Below are positions 52,649 through 62,273 of a DNA stretch of 64,000 nt, piece after piece. Position 1 is the first letter of the stretch; every line of letters starts with the position of its first letter. The stretch lies in assembly GCF_002368115.1 (NCBI RefSeq), contig NZ_AP018316.1:1230785-1294784 (forward strand). Direction: 5' to 3'. Source of the stretch: Dolichospermum compactum NIES-806 (GTDB lineage Bacteria; Cyanobacteriota; Cyanobacteriia; Cyanobacteriales; Nostocaceae). The position numbers were made by a program, and so were the translations under genes. The notes beneath the pieces were generated by a model, which saw only the letters and a program-made list of their open reading frames with translations, ran no database searches and was not told the DNA's origin.

Positions 52649-53305
52649 TTAAATACTAACTTCAGAAATATCGTTTAAATTTACCAGTGACGATAATTCA
52701 TGATTGACTTTATTTGATTTTCCATCATTTTCTTGAGGTTGATTCAGGAGTTTAATTAACCATCTTTCAGTCTGCCGATGATACTTCTTGTTCCAGCGTA
52801 TATTTAATCTTTGGGGTGGTTTCACAGGGTCTAATGCTAAAATCACAAGCTGTATGTTGTTAGGAATAACTGAGTATTGAATAGTCGTAGTCCACAACTT
52901 TACTCGGTCTTGCCAGCTTAACTGAGGATGACGCACAGCCCATTCATAAAGTCTAGGAATACCTTGTTTAAATGCTATATTTGTGGTGACTTGAACAAAG
53001 TAATTATCGTTATTAATCATTAGGGGGGCAATGACGGCATTATCAACTAATAACTTTTTGCGAGATTGAAAGATTTCTGGTGCAAGTTCCTGTACTTGAT
53101 CAACCCATTGAGCAATTTGAGGATGGGCATTTAATAACGGTTCTACAGGAAGTTGTAAAAATAATTGTTTCATCAGCAAATGGAAGTTATCGGCAATAAT
53201 AGAATCAACAGCAGATTGATTTGGATGATGTTTTTGCTGGGGAAATAAAAGTTGTTGCTGAGTTTTCTTAATTTGTTGAATGTCAGCCAGATTAATTATT
53301 GACAT
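52649..53305 (-). CDS. Hypothetical protein, plasmid-like
   Basis: 218 aa from the ATG at 53305 (MSIINLADIQQIKKTQQQLL). Helical N-terminus, WAVRHPQLSWQDRVKLWTTT in the middle, then a beta strand VILALDP and a basic RWNKKYHRQTERWLIKLL. No family recognised; it could belong to the same plasmid-derived segment as the 44143 gene. Confidence 0.55.
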   Translation of the reverse strand: MSIINLADIQQIKKTQQQLLFPQQKHHPNQSAVDSIIADNFHLLMKQLFLQLPVEPLLNAHPQIAQWVDQVQELAPEIFQSRKKLLVDNAVIAPLMINNDNYFVQVTTNIAFKQGIPRLYEWAVRHPQLSWQDRVKLWTTTIQYSVIPNNIQLVILALDPVKPPQRLNIRWNKKYHRQTERWLIKLLNQPQENDGKSNKVNHELSSLVNLNDISEVSI

Positions 53306-53581
53306 AGTTGGGAGAAAATTGCATCTCTCCCAGGCAGCGGTTAGCTGCAAATTAATTATTTTGATTAATTATGATCTATTACTTTTAAGCCCTGTTACCT
53401 GTTTTTACGAAGACAAGTTTCACGAGGGCAATCCCCGCTTTTGCGGGGACACAGCTATAACTTTTGACTTCACTGCGGTACTAGTCTGGTAAACGCTATA
53501 ATCGTTCACAAACTAAAACAGTTCCTTTTTCTCCACGAGTAATCCGCAGTTCTTCATAAGACCTCACGGTAAGTGGGAAAC
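53306..53581. other. Intergenic region at the 3' side of isrB
   Basis: Contains a hairpin TCCCCGC-TTTT-GCGGGGA at 53432-53449 and CACGAGTAATCCGCAGTTC near 53536; the 3' end of the IsrB-bearing element is expected here but the boundary cannot be seen. Confidence 0.45.
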
Positions 53582-54724
53582 TCAGTCACAAAGCGTGCTG
53601 AGAGGGATGGTTCGACATCGCTCACCAGCCGCGACACGGGCGGTTTTAACCGCAGTGGTAATTAATCCTGTTGATCTTCGTATCAACTTAACTTTCTTAA
53701 CGGAACATTGCCCGAGTCTTTTCCAATGAGCATCACTAACTGAAACTTGTTTTTCAGTGTCTCCGCTAACCCAACCAAAGAATGTTTTACTTCCTTGAGT
53801 GGCTTCCACAAAATCACCTTTTCTAAATCCATGACGGGTTGTAGATCCACCATATTTCCGACGATTACCACCTTTACTAAAAGCCATCAAATGTAATTGT
53901 CTACGGCTAATTGGAGGACGACGCACAATAGTGAATTGAGACTCTGTAACATCTACACCTCCTACCCAAGATGCACCATGATTTTTAGCTCCTTCCCAAG
54001 TTTGGTATTTAACAAATTCAGAGCAAGCTAATGTCACCGCGTCAACAGCGTGCGTTTCTGGTATTTGCAAAGATTTATCGGATTTTTCTTTATGCAATCC
54101 CAGATGTTTACGAAGGTTTGATGTTTCCCAACCCTTCTTTAAAACAACATTTGTAAGTTGTGATAGTCGGACAATTTGGTATCTCTGCCCAACCATAACA
54201 GGACTAAAGCCTTTGTTACCTCGCGCTTCTACTTCTTCAATAACAATTGTTTTTATTGGGTAAAGTTGAAGGAGTAAACTAATTACCCGATATTCCAAGT
54301 CTTTGTTTGCTCTAATACTTGGAGGTAACTTTGAGCCACGACGATTATCAAATCTTGCTTGACGATGATTGCGTTTGTTGAATGATAGCTTTCTATTAAT
54401 TCGCCTTCCTCGCCTATTACGCCGCATCATTGATCGTTGATCCATTCGGTCTTTGACCGTTTTGAAAGGCAAAACTAAATGCAACATTTGCAAGGTGAAC
54501 TTTTTGGACTGAACCGCTATACCTGAAAAGAGTTTACCAGGATCTAAACCAAGAACTATTTCTTGCGTTTCGGTATTACTTGATTCGGCTAATAACTGGA
54601 CATAGAAAATGCCAAGTTTATCGAATTTGCCGATTGCTTTACCATCTTTGATCCATCGTCTTGCTCGACTAGGTTTAGTTGGCATTAATGGCGTATTGTC
54701 TACTGAAATTACGGGTACTCGCAT
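53582..54724 (-). CDS. isrB: IsrB-like RNA-guided nuclease (RuvC without HNH)
   Basis: 380 aa. N-terminal PLMP module (TPLMPTKPSRARRWIKDGKA), RuvC-I GLDPG (Asp61), Arg-rich bridge helix RRNRRGRRINR (101-111), RuvC-II IVIEE (Glu163/164), RuvC-III HAVDAVTLA (His225, Asp228). Only about 60 residues lie between RuvC-II and RuvC-III, with no HNH motif, so it is IsrB, not IscB. Known IsrB proteins nick DNA guided by an omega-RNA encoded just upstream. The C-terminal domain (GFRKGDFVEATQGSKTFFGW) would bind target/PAM. Confidence 0.88.
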   Translation of the reverse strand: MRVPVISVDNTPLMPTKPSRARRWIKDGKAIGKFDKLGIFYVQLLAESSNTETQEIVLGLDPGKLFSGIAVQSKKFTLQMLHLVLPFKTVKDRMDQRSMMRRNRRGRRINRKLSFNKRNHRQARFDNRRGSKLPPSIRANKDLEYRVISLLLQLYPIKTIVIEEVEARGNKGFSPVMVGQRYQIVRLSQLTNVVLKKGWETSNLRKHLGLHKEKSDKSLQIPETHAVDAVTLACSEFVKYQTWEGAKNHGASWVGGVDVTESQFTIVRRPPISRRQLHLMAFSKGGNRRKYGGSTTRHGFRKGDFVEATQGSKTFFGWVSGDTEKQVSVSDAHWKRLGQCSVKKVKLIRRSTGLITTAVKTARVAAGERCRTIPLSTLCD

Positions 54725-54935
54725 AAAGAGATAATCCTTCGAGTAAAGTTTAATGTCCCTTTGCTCAACGCAATCAAGATGTCTTGGCTTTAACCAACGC
54801 TATTACAAGATAGCTTGAAGATAATCCGAACTAGAGAAGTATTCGGAAGTTCGTACCAAATTGCGTCTCAATGAGCTAGTCAAACACGTAAGTCTTGATT
54901 TCTTACAAGCTCAGTGGCTTCAGCCCTGAGTTATT
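54725..54935 (-). ncRNA. Putative omega-RNA region of the IsrB locus
   Basis: 206 noncoding bases directly upstream of isrB. Hairpin at 54910-54930 (CTCAG, GGCT-GA-AGCC, CTGAG on the minus strand) plus AGCTATCTTG and GCCAAGACATCTTGATTGCG further on. IscB/IsrB guide RNAs carry a scaffold ahead of the ORF, with a guide at their 5' end, here expected to come from the flank near 54935-54955 (end of the fibrillin-like gene). Confidence 0.45.
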
Positions 54936-55629
54936 GACCTAAATAAAGGATTTCTAAACGTCCTTTGGGAGAACGATTCATAACAAAAGAAACTTCTCCA
55001 GTTTCTGGATTCATAGTTTGTGGAGGAACTAGACCAAACATCAACTTCAAAAAACCGGACATCAAACTATCTTGCCAATTTGTTTTTTTAGACTTACCTT
55101 GCTCACCAAAAACAGCCTTCCAATCGTCCATTTTCGTTGTAGATTGCGGTTTTAAAATTCCTCCCGTAAATTGCACTTGCAGCACCGTATCACTTACTGG
55201 CTGACAAATTCCTTGGTTACAAATAATCCCAGACAGTTGAGGAGCAGATTCATCAATAGTTGTAAATTCCACAACAATGTCATGAGTTCGCTGCTCTCCA
55301 TTTCCTAACAAAAATACAGGTTGAAAAACGCGGTCAATCACCACTTTTAGTTTTGTCGGTTGAAACATATTAAAAGCCAAACGACCCAAGGTATAGGAAT
55401 ATCTGCCATCTGCAAGTTGCTCACCTTGAGGAAAATTTGGCGCACTGATTAACAACCATTCACTATCCATTAAACTACCACTGTGGGTTGGTGCTATCGT
55501 CGGATTGAGAGATTGGAGATTTTCAATCGCCGCAATTACAGTTTTGTCCTTAGTATTACCACCACAAGCAGCTAATGCCTGACGTAAAGCTGTTTTAGCT
55601 GCTGTACTTTTTTCCGTATCTACTACCAT
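54931..55629 (-). CDS. PAP/fibrillin-family protein
   Basis: 232 aa from ATG 55629 (MVVDTEKSTAAKTALRQALA); a start at 55653 is also open. Features: GSLMDSEWLLISAPNFPQGE, YTLGRLAFNMFQPTKLKVVI and SVSFVMNRSPKGRLEILYLG-like C-terminus (SFVMNRSPKGRLEILYLGQ). Plastid-lipid-associated-protein fold; cyanobacterial homologues are linked to thylakoid and plastoglobule-like bodies. The IsrB element abuts its stop codon. Confidence 0.75.
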   Translation of the reverse strand: MVVDTEKSTAAKTALRQALAACGGNTKDKTVIAAIENLQSLNPTIAPTHSGSLMDSEWLLISAPNFPQGEQLADGRYSYTLGRLAFNMFQPTKLKVVIDRVFQPVFLLGNGEQRTHDIVVEFTTIDESAPQLSGIICNQGICQPVSDTVLQVQFTGGILKPQSTTKMDDWKAVFGEQGKSKKTNWQDSLMSGFLKLMFGLVPPQTMNPETGEVSFVMNRSPKGRLEILYLGQ

Positions 55630-55653
55630 AGTGTTAAAATATTTTGGTTTCAA

Positions 55654-55929
55654 CTGATGTCAGACTTGGCGATAGCGTTCACGTAGTGTGCCGAAGGCAT
55701 AGCGTGGCGTAAGCCATAGTGTAGCTTATATCTCAGCACTCAAGTGATGGTTACCTGAGCAGTTCGACAAGCTCACTGTAAGACTTGTCGAAGGACTGAG
55801 TTTTACACTTACCGGGTATTTCTGTAATTTTTAAACAATCGGCTGGTTTTTGAAATCTATCTGCCAGGGTGATTAAAAATTGTTAATTTGGGAAGGGAGT
55901 AGAAAGTTAAAATCATTGTTGATCCTACC
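55654..55929. repeat. Dispersed repeats between the divergent fibrillin and Rieske genes
   Basis: GCGTGGCGTAAGCCATAG near 55700 and the pair CAGTTCGACAAGCTCACT / CTTGTCGAAGGACTGAG near 55760-55800, which form a hairpin. Both are common cyanobacterial repeats. The promoter for the Rieske gene should lie within. Confidence 0.55.
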
Positions 55930-57363
55930 ATGTCCAATAGCATGATCCAGTCAGAGGCATCTCCTCAAGTAGTCATATCTCCAACCATAACAACAGAATC
56001 ACTAAGCGCAGGTGGACTTGACCCAGAACGCTTTGATTGGCAAGAGGCTTGGTATCCTGTCCATTATGTAAAAGATTTAGATAAATCCCTGCCGACTCGC
56101 TTCACTTTACTAGAACGCGATATTGTTTTGTGGTGGGATAATAATCAGCAGATGTGGCGAGCATTTTTAGACCAATGCCCTCATCGGTTAGCGCCACTAT
56201 CGGAAGGAAGAATTAATGAGGATGGATTGTTAGAATGTCCTTATCATGGCTGGGCTTTTTCAGGAACAGGAAACTGTTCAATTATTCCCCAACAAATTGA
56301 AGGAGGAAAAGCAGAAGTTTCTCAACGTGCCTGTGTAACTTCATTCCCGACCACAGTTTGGCAAGGACTCTTATTTGTTTATCCTGGTTCTGCGGAAAAT
56401 GCAGCTAAAACCAAAGTTCCCATTGTTGACATTTTAGACGAAGACCCGGACGGCTGGATTTGTCTCAATACTTTTCGAGATATCCCCTATGATGCCTTGA
56501 CGTTGATGGAAAACGTCCTTGATTCCAGTCATATTCCTTACACCCATCACCGTACTGTAGGCAACCGAGCGAATGTATCGCCTGTGGAATTGGAAGTTGT
56601 AGAATCTGGAAAATGGGGATTTAAAGGAGTTTGGGAAGAAGGACCCCGTAAAGGTACTTTAGGAAAACAATATACTACTTTTATTGCTCCTGGTTTAATG
56701 TGGCATGATCTGACCTCTAAGCAGTTTGGTAGGACTTTAACGGTGGTTTATGCCACTCCTATTCGCAAGGGAGAATGTCGGTTATTTGCGATTTTTCCGT
56801 TCAAGTTCTCTTCCAAAATACCAGGACTGTTTTTGAAGTTGACTCCGCGCTGGTATTCGCATATTGGACAAAATAGCATTTTAGAAGATGACCAAATTTT
56901 CTTACATCATCAAGAACGGTATCTAGAAAAAAGTGGTGGTAGTGGTAATTTTACTAAGGCGTTTTATTTGCCAACTAAGGCAGATTTGTTTGTCTTTCAG
57001 TTGCGTTCATGGGTGAATCAATATAGTGTTGATCCGTTTCCTGGTAAAACTCTATCACCGTCATTATCGAAGGAAGATTTATTAGATAGATACCATTCTC
57101 ACACAGAAAAATGTGCTAGTTGCCGGACTGCGCTGGCTAATCTGCAACGGTTACGGGTGGGAGTAGCTGTGGTGACAGTGTTGGTTTGGGCGTTGCTTCC
57201 CTTGCTGATGTTTATTTATGGTCAAACGGATATTTTCACTATTAGTTTTCTCACTCTGCTTGTAATCAGTGGTGCTGGGATTTGGTTTGGTTTAGGTAGG
57301 TTAGAACGACGGTTTTATCAAGGACGGTTGATTCCACTGAGAAATCTGCCTGATAAAAAATAG
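55930..57363 (+). CDS. Rieske [2Fe-2S] oxygenase, pheophorbide a oxygenase-like
   Basis: 477 aa. Rieske ligands Cys83/His85 (CPHR) and Cys103/His106 (CPYHGW); mononuclear iron site in NVLDSSHIPYTHH; C-terminal CASC pair and two membrane helices (about 415-460). This layout is that of plant-type PaO/Lls1/Tic55 oxygenases. Likely thylakoid- or membrane-bound and acting on chlorophyll-related substrates; exact reaction not predictable. Confidence 0.88.
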   Translation: MSNSMIQSEASPQVVISPTITTESLSAGGLDPERFDWQEAWYPVHYVKDLDKSLPTRFTLLERDIVLWWDNNQQMWRAFLDQCPHRLAPLSEGRINEDGLLECPYHGWAFSGTGNCSIIPQQIEGGKAEVSQRACVTSFPTTVWQGLLFVYPGSAENAAKTKVPIVDILDEDPDGWICLNTFRDIPYDALTLMENVLDSSHIPYTHHRTVGNRANVSPVELEVVESGKWGFKGVWEEGPRKGTLGKQYTTFIAPGLMWHDLTSKQFGRTLTVVYATPIRKGECRLFAIFPFKFSSKIPGLFLKLTPRWYSHIGQNSILEDDQIFLHHQERYLEKSGGSGNFTKAFYLPTKADLFVFQLRSWVNQYSVDPFPGKTLSPSLSKEDLLDRYHSHTEKCASCRTALANLQRLRVGVAVVTVLVWALLPLLMFIYGQTDIFTISFLTLLVISGAGIWFGLGRLERRFYQGRLIPLRNLPDKK

Positions 57364-57749
57364 CACAATGTTCAATATTGCTGCCTTTTTTTGTAGTGAG
57401 ATTAAGTGAAAAACTCCTTCATCTGGGCGATTTGCAGAATCTGTTAGCTTGTTTGCTAATTTTTGTCTTGCTTCAGCACGATTTCAGAATCTTGTCATCA
57501 TTTTTCATCGCCTTCTTGATCTGATTAAGGGTTATTATTTTAGTTATAGCCAAAACTTCTAGCGCAAGATATCTTTCCAGTTAGGTAACAAAGTTGAGAG
57601 ATTTGTGAGGAAAGCACAACTACTTTACAACTTATTTAAATTTTTCTTTTAACATCTATCTCAGGAGTTTTTGTTCATTCATTATTTGATAAATCAATCT
57701 CAAGAGAGAGTTAATTCTGAAAAATATTACCTTTGAGAGGAATTTATTT
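57364..57749. other. Intergenic region, nothing recognised
   Basis: 386 AT-rich bases; AGAGAG and GAGAGGAATT precede the next ATG and give its ribosome site. No gene, repeat or hairpin of note. Confidence 0.5.
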
Positions 57750-58760
57750 ATGACGAGATTTGAACAAATTATCTCAGCTATTGATACCCACACAGCAGGA
57801 GAACCAACACGAATTATCATGAGTGGTTTGCCGCCAATTCCAGGATCAACAATGGCAGCAAAGAAGCATTACATGAAACAACATTTAGACCACATTCGCA
57901 CTCTCCTGATGCAGGAACCTAGAGGACATAAAGATATGTTTGGGGCGATTATCACTCCACCAACAACTAATCGAGGACAATATGGCGTTATCTTTATGGA
58001 TAATGCAGGTTATGTCGATATGTGTGGGAGTGGAATCATTGGCATCACTACAGCCCTAATTGAGATGGGGATGATTCCCAAGACCGAACCAGAAACAATG
58101 ATTATTTTTGATACGCCCGCAGGCTTAGTTGAAAGTCATGCTAGGGTTGAAGAAAACCAAGTGTATGAGGTTTCTGTCGCTAACGTTTCTTCATTTTTAT
58201 ATGCCAAAGACATAGAACTTACTCTTCCTGATTTAGGGAAAATTACCATTGATGTATCCTTTGGAGGAAACTTTTTTGCTATTATCCAAGCAAAGGCTTT
58301 AGGCGTTTCACTTCAGCCTGACAATATTTCCAAACTGCTCCAATTGGGAATGATGGTGAAAAGGGCAGTCAATGATCAATTGAAGGTGCAGCATCCCATA
58401 GAACAACATATTAATACAGTAGAAATCACAGCTATTTATGAGCAACCTGAACCTTTTAGACCCTACTCTAAAAATGTAGTGATTTTTGGCAATGGTCAAA
58501 TGGATCGCTCGCCATGTGGTACTGGTACTTCAGCTATTATGGCTACACTATATGGCAGGGGTAAACTCCAATTGGGTGTCGAATTTACTAGCGAGAGCAT
58601 CATCGGTAGTAACTTCAAAGGCAAAGTAATTAAGGAAGTTCAAGTGGGTGAGTTCGCCGCAGTAGATCCCATCGTTACTGGAGAAGCATTTATCACAGGA
58701 ATTCAACAGTTTGTAGTAGATCCAAATGATGCGATGAAATATGGGTTTGTTATTGCTTAA
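57750..58760 (+). CDS. Proline racemase / hydroxyproline epimerase family protein
   Basis: 336 aa. Two catalytic cysteines are present: Cys92 in MCGSGIIGI and Cys256 in MDRSPCGTGTSA, and AIDTHTAGEPTR is the family N-terminus. With both Cys it could racemise or epimerise proline/hydroxyproline and not merely dehydrate. GAGAGGAAT ribosome site 8 bases before ATG. No other proline catabolic genes nearby. Confidence 0.9.
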   Translation: MTRFEQIISAIDTHTAGEPTRIIMSGLPPIPGSTMAAKKHYMKQHLDHIRTLLMQEPRGHKDMFGAIITPPTTNRGQYGVIFMDNAGYVDMCGSGIIGITTALIEMGMIPKTEPETMIIFDTPAGLVESHARVEENQVYEVSVANVSSFLYAKDIELTLPDLGKITIDVSFGGNFFAIIQAKALGVSLQPDNISKLLQLGMMVKRAVNDQLKVQHPIEQHINTVEITAIYEQPEPFRPYSKNVVIFGNGQMDRSPCGTGTSAIMATLYGRGKLQLGVEFTSESIIGSNFKGKVIKEVQVGEFAAVDPIVTGEAFITGIQQFVVDPNDAMKYGFVIA

Positions 58761-58957
58761 TAACTCAGTTCGTTCTCCTGGGATTAATTTCTTCTACATT
58801 TCTTCTACATTTTTTCTACAATTTGATGGAACAATTTCTCTGATTTTCTTGCTACCCTCAAAGTAGAGTTCAAGTTCCAAGCAACAAGGTGGCAAAAGAT
58901 CAGCCGCTGTGTTTATTAATCAAACTTCTCAGAAATAGAGAGTATGGGAGGGGAAAT

Positions 58958-59731
58958 ATGCTCAATGTTGTGCGTCGTAGTCAAATTATCGGTTCAATAG
59001 CCATAGATAGCTCGACATCTGCTCGCTTTGCTGAGTTAGAAGAAGTCTGGCTCGATGATTCCGGGCGTATTGCCTATTTTTCCGGCGAGGAAGCTTATTT
59101 ACCAGTACAGGGAATTGCTGGGATAGGCATGGGTGCGGTGTCAATTTATTATCATCCAGTGCAAGACATTCCAGACAATCTTCACTGCTTGGATCAAATT
59201 ACGGTTGAATCTGCGCTGGGTGAAACTCAAGATTGGGTGGAAGATTTTTTATTTGATTGGCAAACTGGAGAAATCGCTGCTTATATTGTGGCTGGAGAAA
59301 TTGCAGTTCCTTTTGGTGGACGCGCAGTCCTGTATCCCGAAGATATCGAGAAAATTAGCACCAATAAACTAATTATCCGCGAAGATGTTCAAGACCAACT
59401 TCAAGGAGAATCAGAAGGATTACAGGGTTTTTTGAGTGAGAAATCTCAACAAGTACAACATCTGGTACATATTATAGGCGTTGGCGTAGCCTGCCGAAGG
59501 CATCGCTTACATCATCTTATTACCCCCAACGATAAACCCGAAGTTGTCCGCGTCAAAATTAAAGAAGTTAGCGACGAAGTGGCAGCTTCTACTGATCATC
59601 CACATCATGCCTTAGAAGAGGCTACGGAGTTTTTGCAAGAACAATGGCATAGTTTGCAAGAGAGTATTTCCCGTGCCAGCAAGCGCACAAAATCGGCTCT
59701 AGATGCAGCTTGGCAGCAAATCACTAAATAA
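58958..59731 (+). CDS. PRC-barrel domain protein
   Basis: 257 aa from ATG 58958 (MLNVVRRSQIIGSIAIDSST), preceded by GGGAGGGGAAAT; the frame is open to 58889. Two PRC-barrel-like modules (VWLDDSGRIAYFSGEE, DFLFDWQTGEIAAYIVAGE), then a long charged helix. GGCGTTGGCGTAGCCTGCCGAAGGCA, a dispersed repeat, is translated as part of residues 195-205 (GVGVACRRHR). Cytoplasmic; a scaffold or stress role is possible. Confidence 0.75.
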   Translation: MLNVVRRSQIIGSIAIDSSTSARFAELEEVWLDDSGRIAYFSGEEAYLPVQGIAGIGMGAVSIYYHPVQDIPDNLHCLDQITVESALGETQDWVEDFLFDWQTGEIAAYIVAGEIAVPFGGRAVLYPEDIEKISTNKLIIREDVQDQLQGESEGLQGFLSEKSQQVQHLVHIIGVGVACRRHRLHHLITPNDKPEVVRVKIKEVSDEVAASTDHPHHALEEATEFLQEQWHSLQESISRASKRTKSALDAAWQQITK

Positions 59732-59741
59732 CGTCGTGATT

Positions 59742-60680
59742 ATGGACAATTTTATCCTTTTTGCCGGCACAGCTAACCCTGATTTAGCTGCCGCAGTTGC
59801 TCAAAAACTCAATATCCCCTTGGGTAAATCTGTGGTTGAACGCTTTCCAGATGGTGAGGTAAATGTAGAACTCCTGGAGTCAGTACGCCAAAAGGCTGTT
59901 TTTATCCTTCAGTCCACAGCCCCACCTGTCAATGACCATTTAGTAGAACTTTTAGCTTTTACAGATGCTTGTCGGCGGGCTGCGGCCGCTCGAATTACGG
60001 CAATTATCCCTTATTTTGGCTATGCCCGCGCAGATAAACGCCAAGGACGACGAGAGCCAATTACTTCCAGTATGGTAGCTGAAGTATTACAAGCTGTGGG
60101 GGTGAATCATGTTGTCACACTGGATTTACACACCCCACAAATTGAAGGTTTCTTTCGGATTCCTGTAGATAGTCTGACCGCTGTACCCATTTTTTGTGAA
60201 GCTATCCGCCATCATTTGCCCCCTAACTTTGTGGTTGTATCGCCAGACACGGGGCGCGTCCAAATAGCAACCCAGTATGCTCAACGGCTGAATAGTGAGG
60301 TAGTGGTGCTACACAAACACCGCAAAAGTGGCACAGAAACAGCAGTGACTCGTGTTGTCGGGGATGCAAAAGGTTGTGCCTGTTTAATTATTGATGACAT
60401 GATTTCCACAGGCGGCACGCTTGCCAGGAGTATTGAAGCACTACTCACAGCCCAAGCCCGTCCAGAAATAATTATTGCTGCTACTCACGGGCTATTTGTT
60501 CAGGATGCACGGGCTAAATTAAGTCATCCCAGCATCAAGGCTGTTTTTGTCACCGACACTATAACACCAAAAGAAACCGACTGGCAGCAATTAAAAATTG
60601 TCTCGGTTGCGCCTTTAATTGCTACTGCTATTCAAGGATTTACTATCAAATCTCCGACTTCCATTAGTGATTTATTTTAA
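59742..60680 (+). CDS. prs: Ribose-phosphate pyrophosphokinase
   Basis: 312 aa from ATG 59742 (MDNFILFAGTANPDLAAAVA); an ATG at 59703 overlaps the upstream gene. Motifs: RFPDGEVNVEL, YFGYARADKRQGRREP (catalytic loop), VSPDTGRVQ and PRPP site CLIIDDMISTGGT. Makes PRPP from ribose-5-phosphate and ATP. Next to a phosphoribosyltransferase, it may be an accessory paralogue of the housekeeping enzyme. Confidence 0.9.
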   Translation: MDNFILFAGTANPDLAAAVAQKLNIPLGKSVVERFPDGEVNVELLESVRQKAVFILQSTAPPVNDHLVELLAFTDACRRAAAARITAIIPYFGYARADKRQGRREPITSSMVAEVLQAVGVNHVVTLDLHTPQIEGFFRIPVDSLTAVPIFCEAIRHHLPPNFVVVSPDTGRVQIATQYAQRLNSEVVVLHKHRKSGTETAVTRVVGDAKGCACLIIDDMISTGGTLARSIEALLTAQARPEIIIAATHGLFVQDARAKLSHPSIKAVFVTDTITPKETDWQQLKIVSVAPLIATAIQGFTIKSPTSISDLF

Positions 60681-60697
60681 TAAAGAGGTATAAAAAT

Positions 60698-61360
60698 ATG
60701 TTACGCAGATTCCGTAATCGGACGCAAGCGGGTAAACTCTTAGCTGCCCAGTTAACAGAGTATGCCAATCGTCCAGATGTTTTAGTATTGGGGCTTCCCC
60801 GTGGCGGTGTGCCTGTGGCTTATGAGGTAGCAAAGGAACTTGATGCCCCATTAGATGTCTGCTTGGTGCGGAAACTCGGTGTACCTGGACACAAAGAACT
60901 AGCGATGGGTGCTATTGCCACCGGAGGGGTGCGTGTAATTAATGAGAATGTCGTTGATTGGTTGCGGATTTCCCCAGAAATTATTAATGAAGTAGCAGCT
61001 ATCGAAATGCGGGAATTAGACCGCCGTAGCCATACCTATCGGGGTAATCGTCCCCTACCAAAAGTCAAAAATCATACTATTATTCTGGTTGACGATGGTA
61101 TTGCTACGGGTGCTACTATCCGAGCAGCAAGTGCTACATTAAAAAAGCAAAAGCCCCGCAAGCTTGTGGTTGCAGTTCCAGTTGCAGCAGCATCTACCTG
61201 TGAAGAAGTGCAAGCAGAAGTAGATCAGGTTGTGTGCCTAATGATGCCAGAAGATTTGTGTGCCATCGGTATTTGGTACGAAGATTTTCAGCAAACAACC
61301 GACGCAGAGGTATGTGAACTGTTGACAAGGCAAAAATTACTGGTAGCTAATAATTCGTAA
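60698..61360 (+). CDS. Phosphoribosyltransferase family protein
   Basis: 220 aa. PRTase fold: LGLPRGGVPVAYEVAKEL, CLVRKLGVPGHKELAMGA, PRPP loop ILVDDGIATGATIRAA. The type often encoded with, or fused to, a dienelactone-hydrolase-like protein. AAAGAGG ribosome site. Base substrate unknown. Starts 17 bases after prs. Confidence 0.88.
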   Translation: MLRRFRNRTQAGKLLAAQLTEYANRPDVLVLGLPRGGVPVAYEVAKELDAPLDVCLVRKLGVPGHKELAMGAIATGGVRVINENVVDWLRISPEIINEVAAIEMRELDRRSHTYRGNRPLPKVKNHTIILVDDGIATGATIRAASATLKKQKPRKLVVAVPVAAASTCEEVQAEVDQVVCLMMPEDLCAIGIWYEDFQQTTDAEVCELLTRQKLLVANNS

Positions 61361-61375
61361 ATGGAGGTTGAGGTT

Positions 61376-62044
61376 ATGGATAGAACATTAACACAGCACC
61401 CCCAAGAATATCTGGTGTCAGTGACAGCAGGTAAAGTTAACTTAGAGGGGAATTTGGTAATTCCCAATGGGGCTACAGGTATAGTATTATTTGCTCATGG
61501 CAGTGGTAGCAGCCGTCACAGCCCTCGTAATCGCTATGTTGCTGAAGTTTTACAACAGGCGGGACTAGCAACTTTATTAATTGATTTGCTCACTGCTGAA
61601 GAAGAAGAAATTGATTTGCGAACCAGACATTTACGCTTTGATATTGGGTTGTTAGCATCGCGGTTAGTTGGGGCGACAGATTGGCTGGTACATAACCCAG
61701 ATACTTGTAACCTCAAAGTAGGTTACTTTGGTGCTAGTACAGGAGCAGGTGCAGCCCTGGTTGCCGCCGCAGAACGTCCAGAGGCAGTACAAGCTATTGT
61801 TTCTCGTGGTGGACGACCTGATTTAGCGGGTTCAGCATTACCTCACGTCAAAGCACCAACGCTGCTCATTGTTGGCGGTTACGATCAGCCCGTAATAGCA
61901 ATGAATGAGGATGCACTGGCACAGTTGCACTCAGTAAAACGGCTGGAGATTATTCCTAGAGCCACCCATTTATTTGAAGAACCAGGTAAATTAGCAGCAG
62001 TAGCACAACTGGCGAGTGAATGGTTTACGCACTACATCAGGTAA
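61376..62044 (+). CDS. Alpha/beta hydrolase (dienelactone hydrolase family)
   Basis: 222 aa from ATG 61376 (MDRTLTQHPQEYLVSVTAGK), since GGAGG lies 8 bases before it; ATG 61361 is in frame. Oxyanion GIVLFAHGSGSSRHSPRN, nucleophile elbow YFGASTGAGAAL (Ser), Asp in LLIVGGYDQ and His in PRATHLFEE. Follows the PRTase by 15 bases, a conserved pair. Confidence 0.88.
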   Translation: MDRTLTQHPQEYLVSVTAGKVNLEGNLVIPNGATGIVLFAHGSGSSRHSPRNRYVAEVLQQAGLATLLIDLLTAEEEEIDLRTRHLRFDIGLLASRLVGATDWLVHNPDTCNLKVGYFGASTGAGAALVAAAERPEAVQAIVSRGGRPDLAGSALPHVKAPTLLIVGGYDQPVIAMNEDALAQLHSVKRLEIIPRATHLFEEPGKLAAVAQLASEWFTHYIR

Positions 62045-62050
62045 AAGATT

Positions 62051-62273
62051 AAACCCACATTCCGCACCCCAAACTGTTACAGAGGGAAATTACGGAGATG
62101 GAAATCAAAAGGAGCATCAAAAGAAACATATAAAGTGAAAAAAGGCATTTGAGAAACAGCAAATCACCAAAAATATCATCAAAACCTATTCTCAATAAGA
62201 AGCAATAAGAATGCACACCACCTGGAGAGATCAACAGATAAATAAAAGAAGATATTCAAGAAACAATTATAAC
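62051..62273 (-). mobile_element. Solo right-end fragment of the IS1634-like element
   Basis: From AACCCACATTCCGCACCCC through ATTCAAGAAACAATTATAA it is the near-identical reverse complement of 52250-52472. No transposase is attached. Confidence 0.85.

Noticed and set aside
53582..54724. Possible IscB or Cas9-like HNH nuclease
   Set aside because: No HNH motif and too little sequence between RuvC-II and RuvC-III; IsrB fits better.
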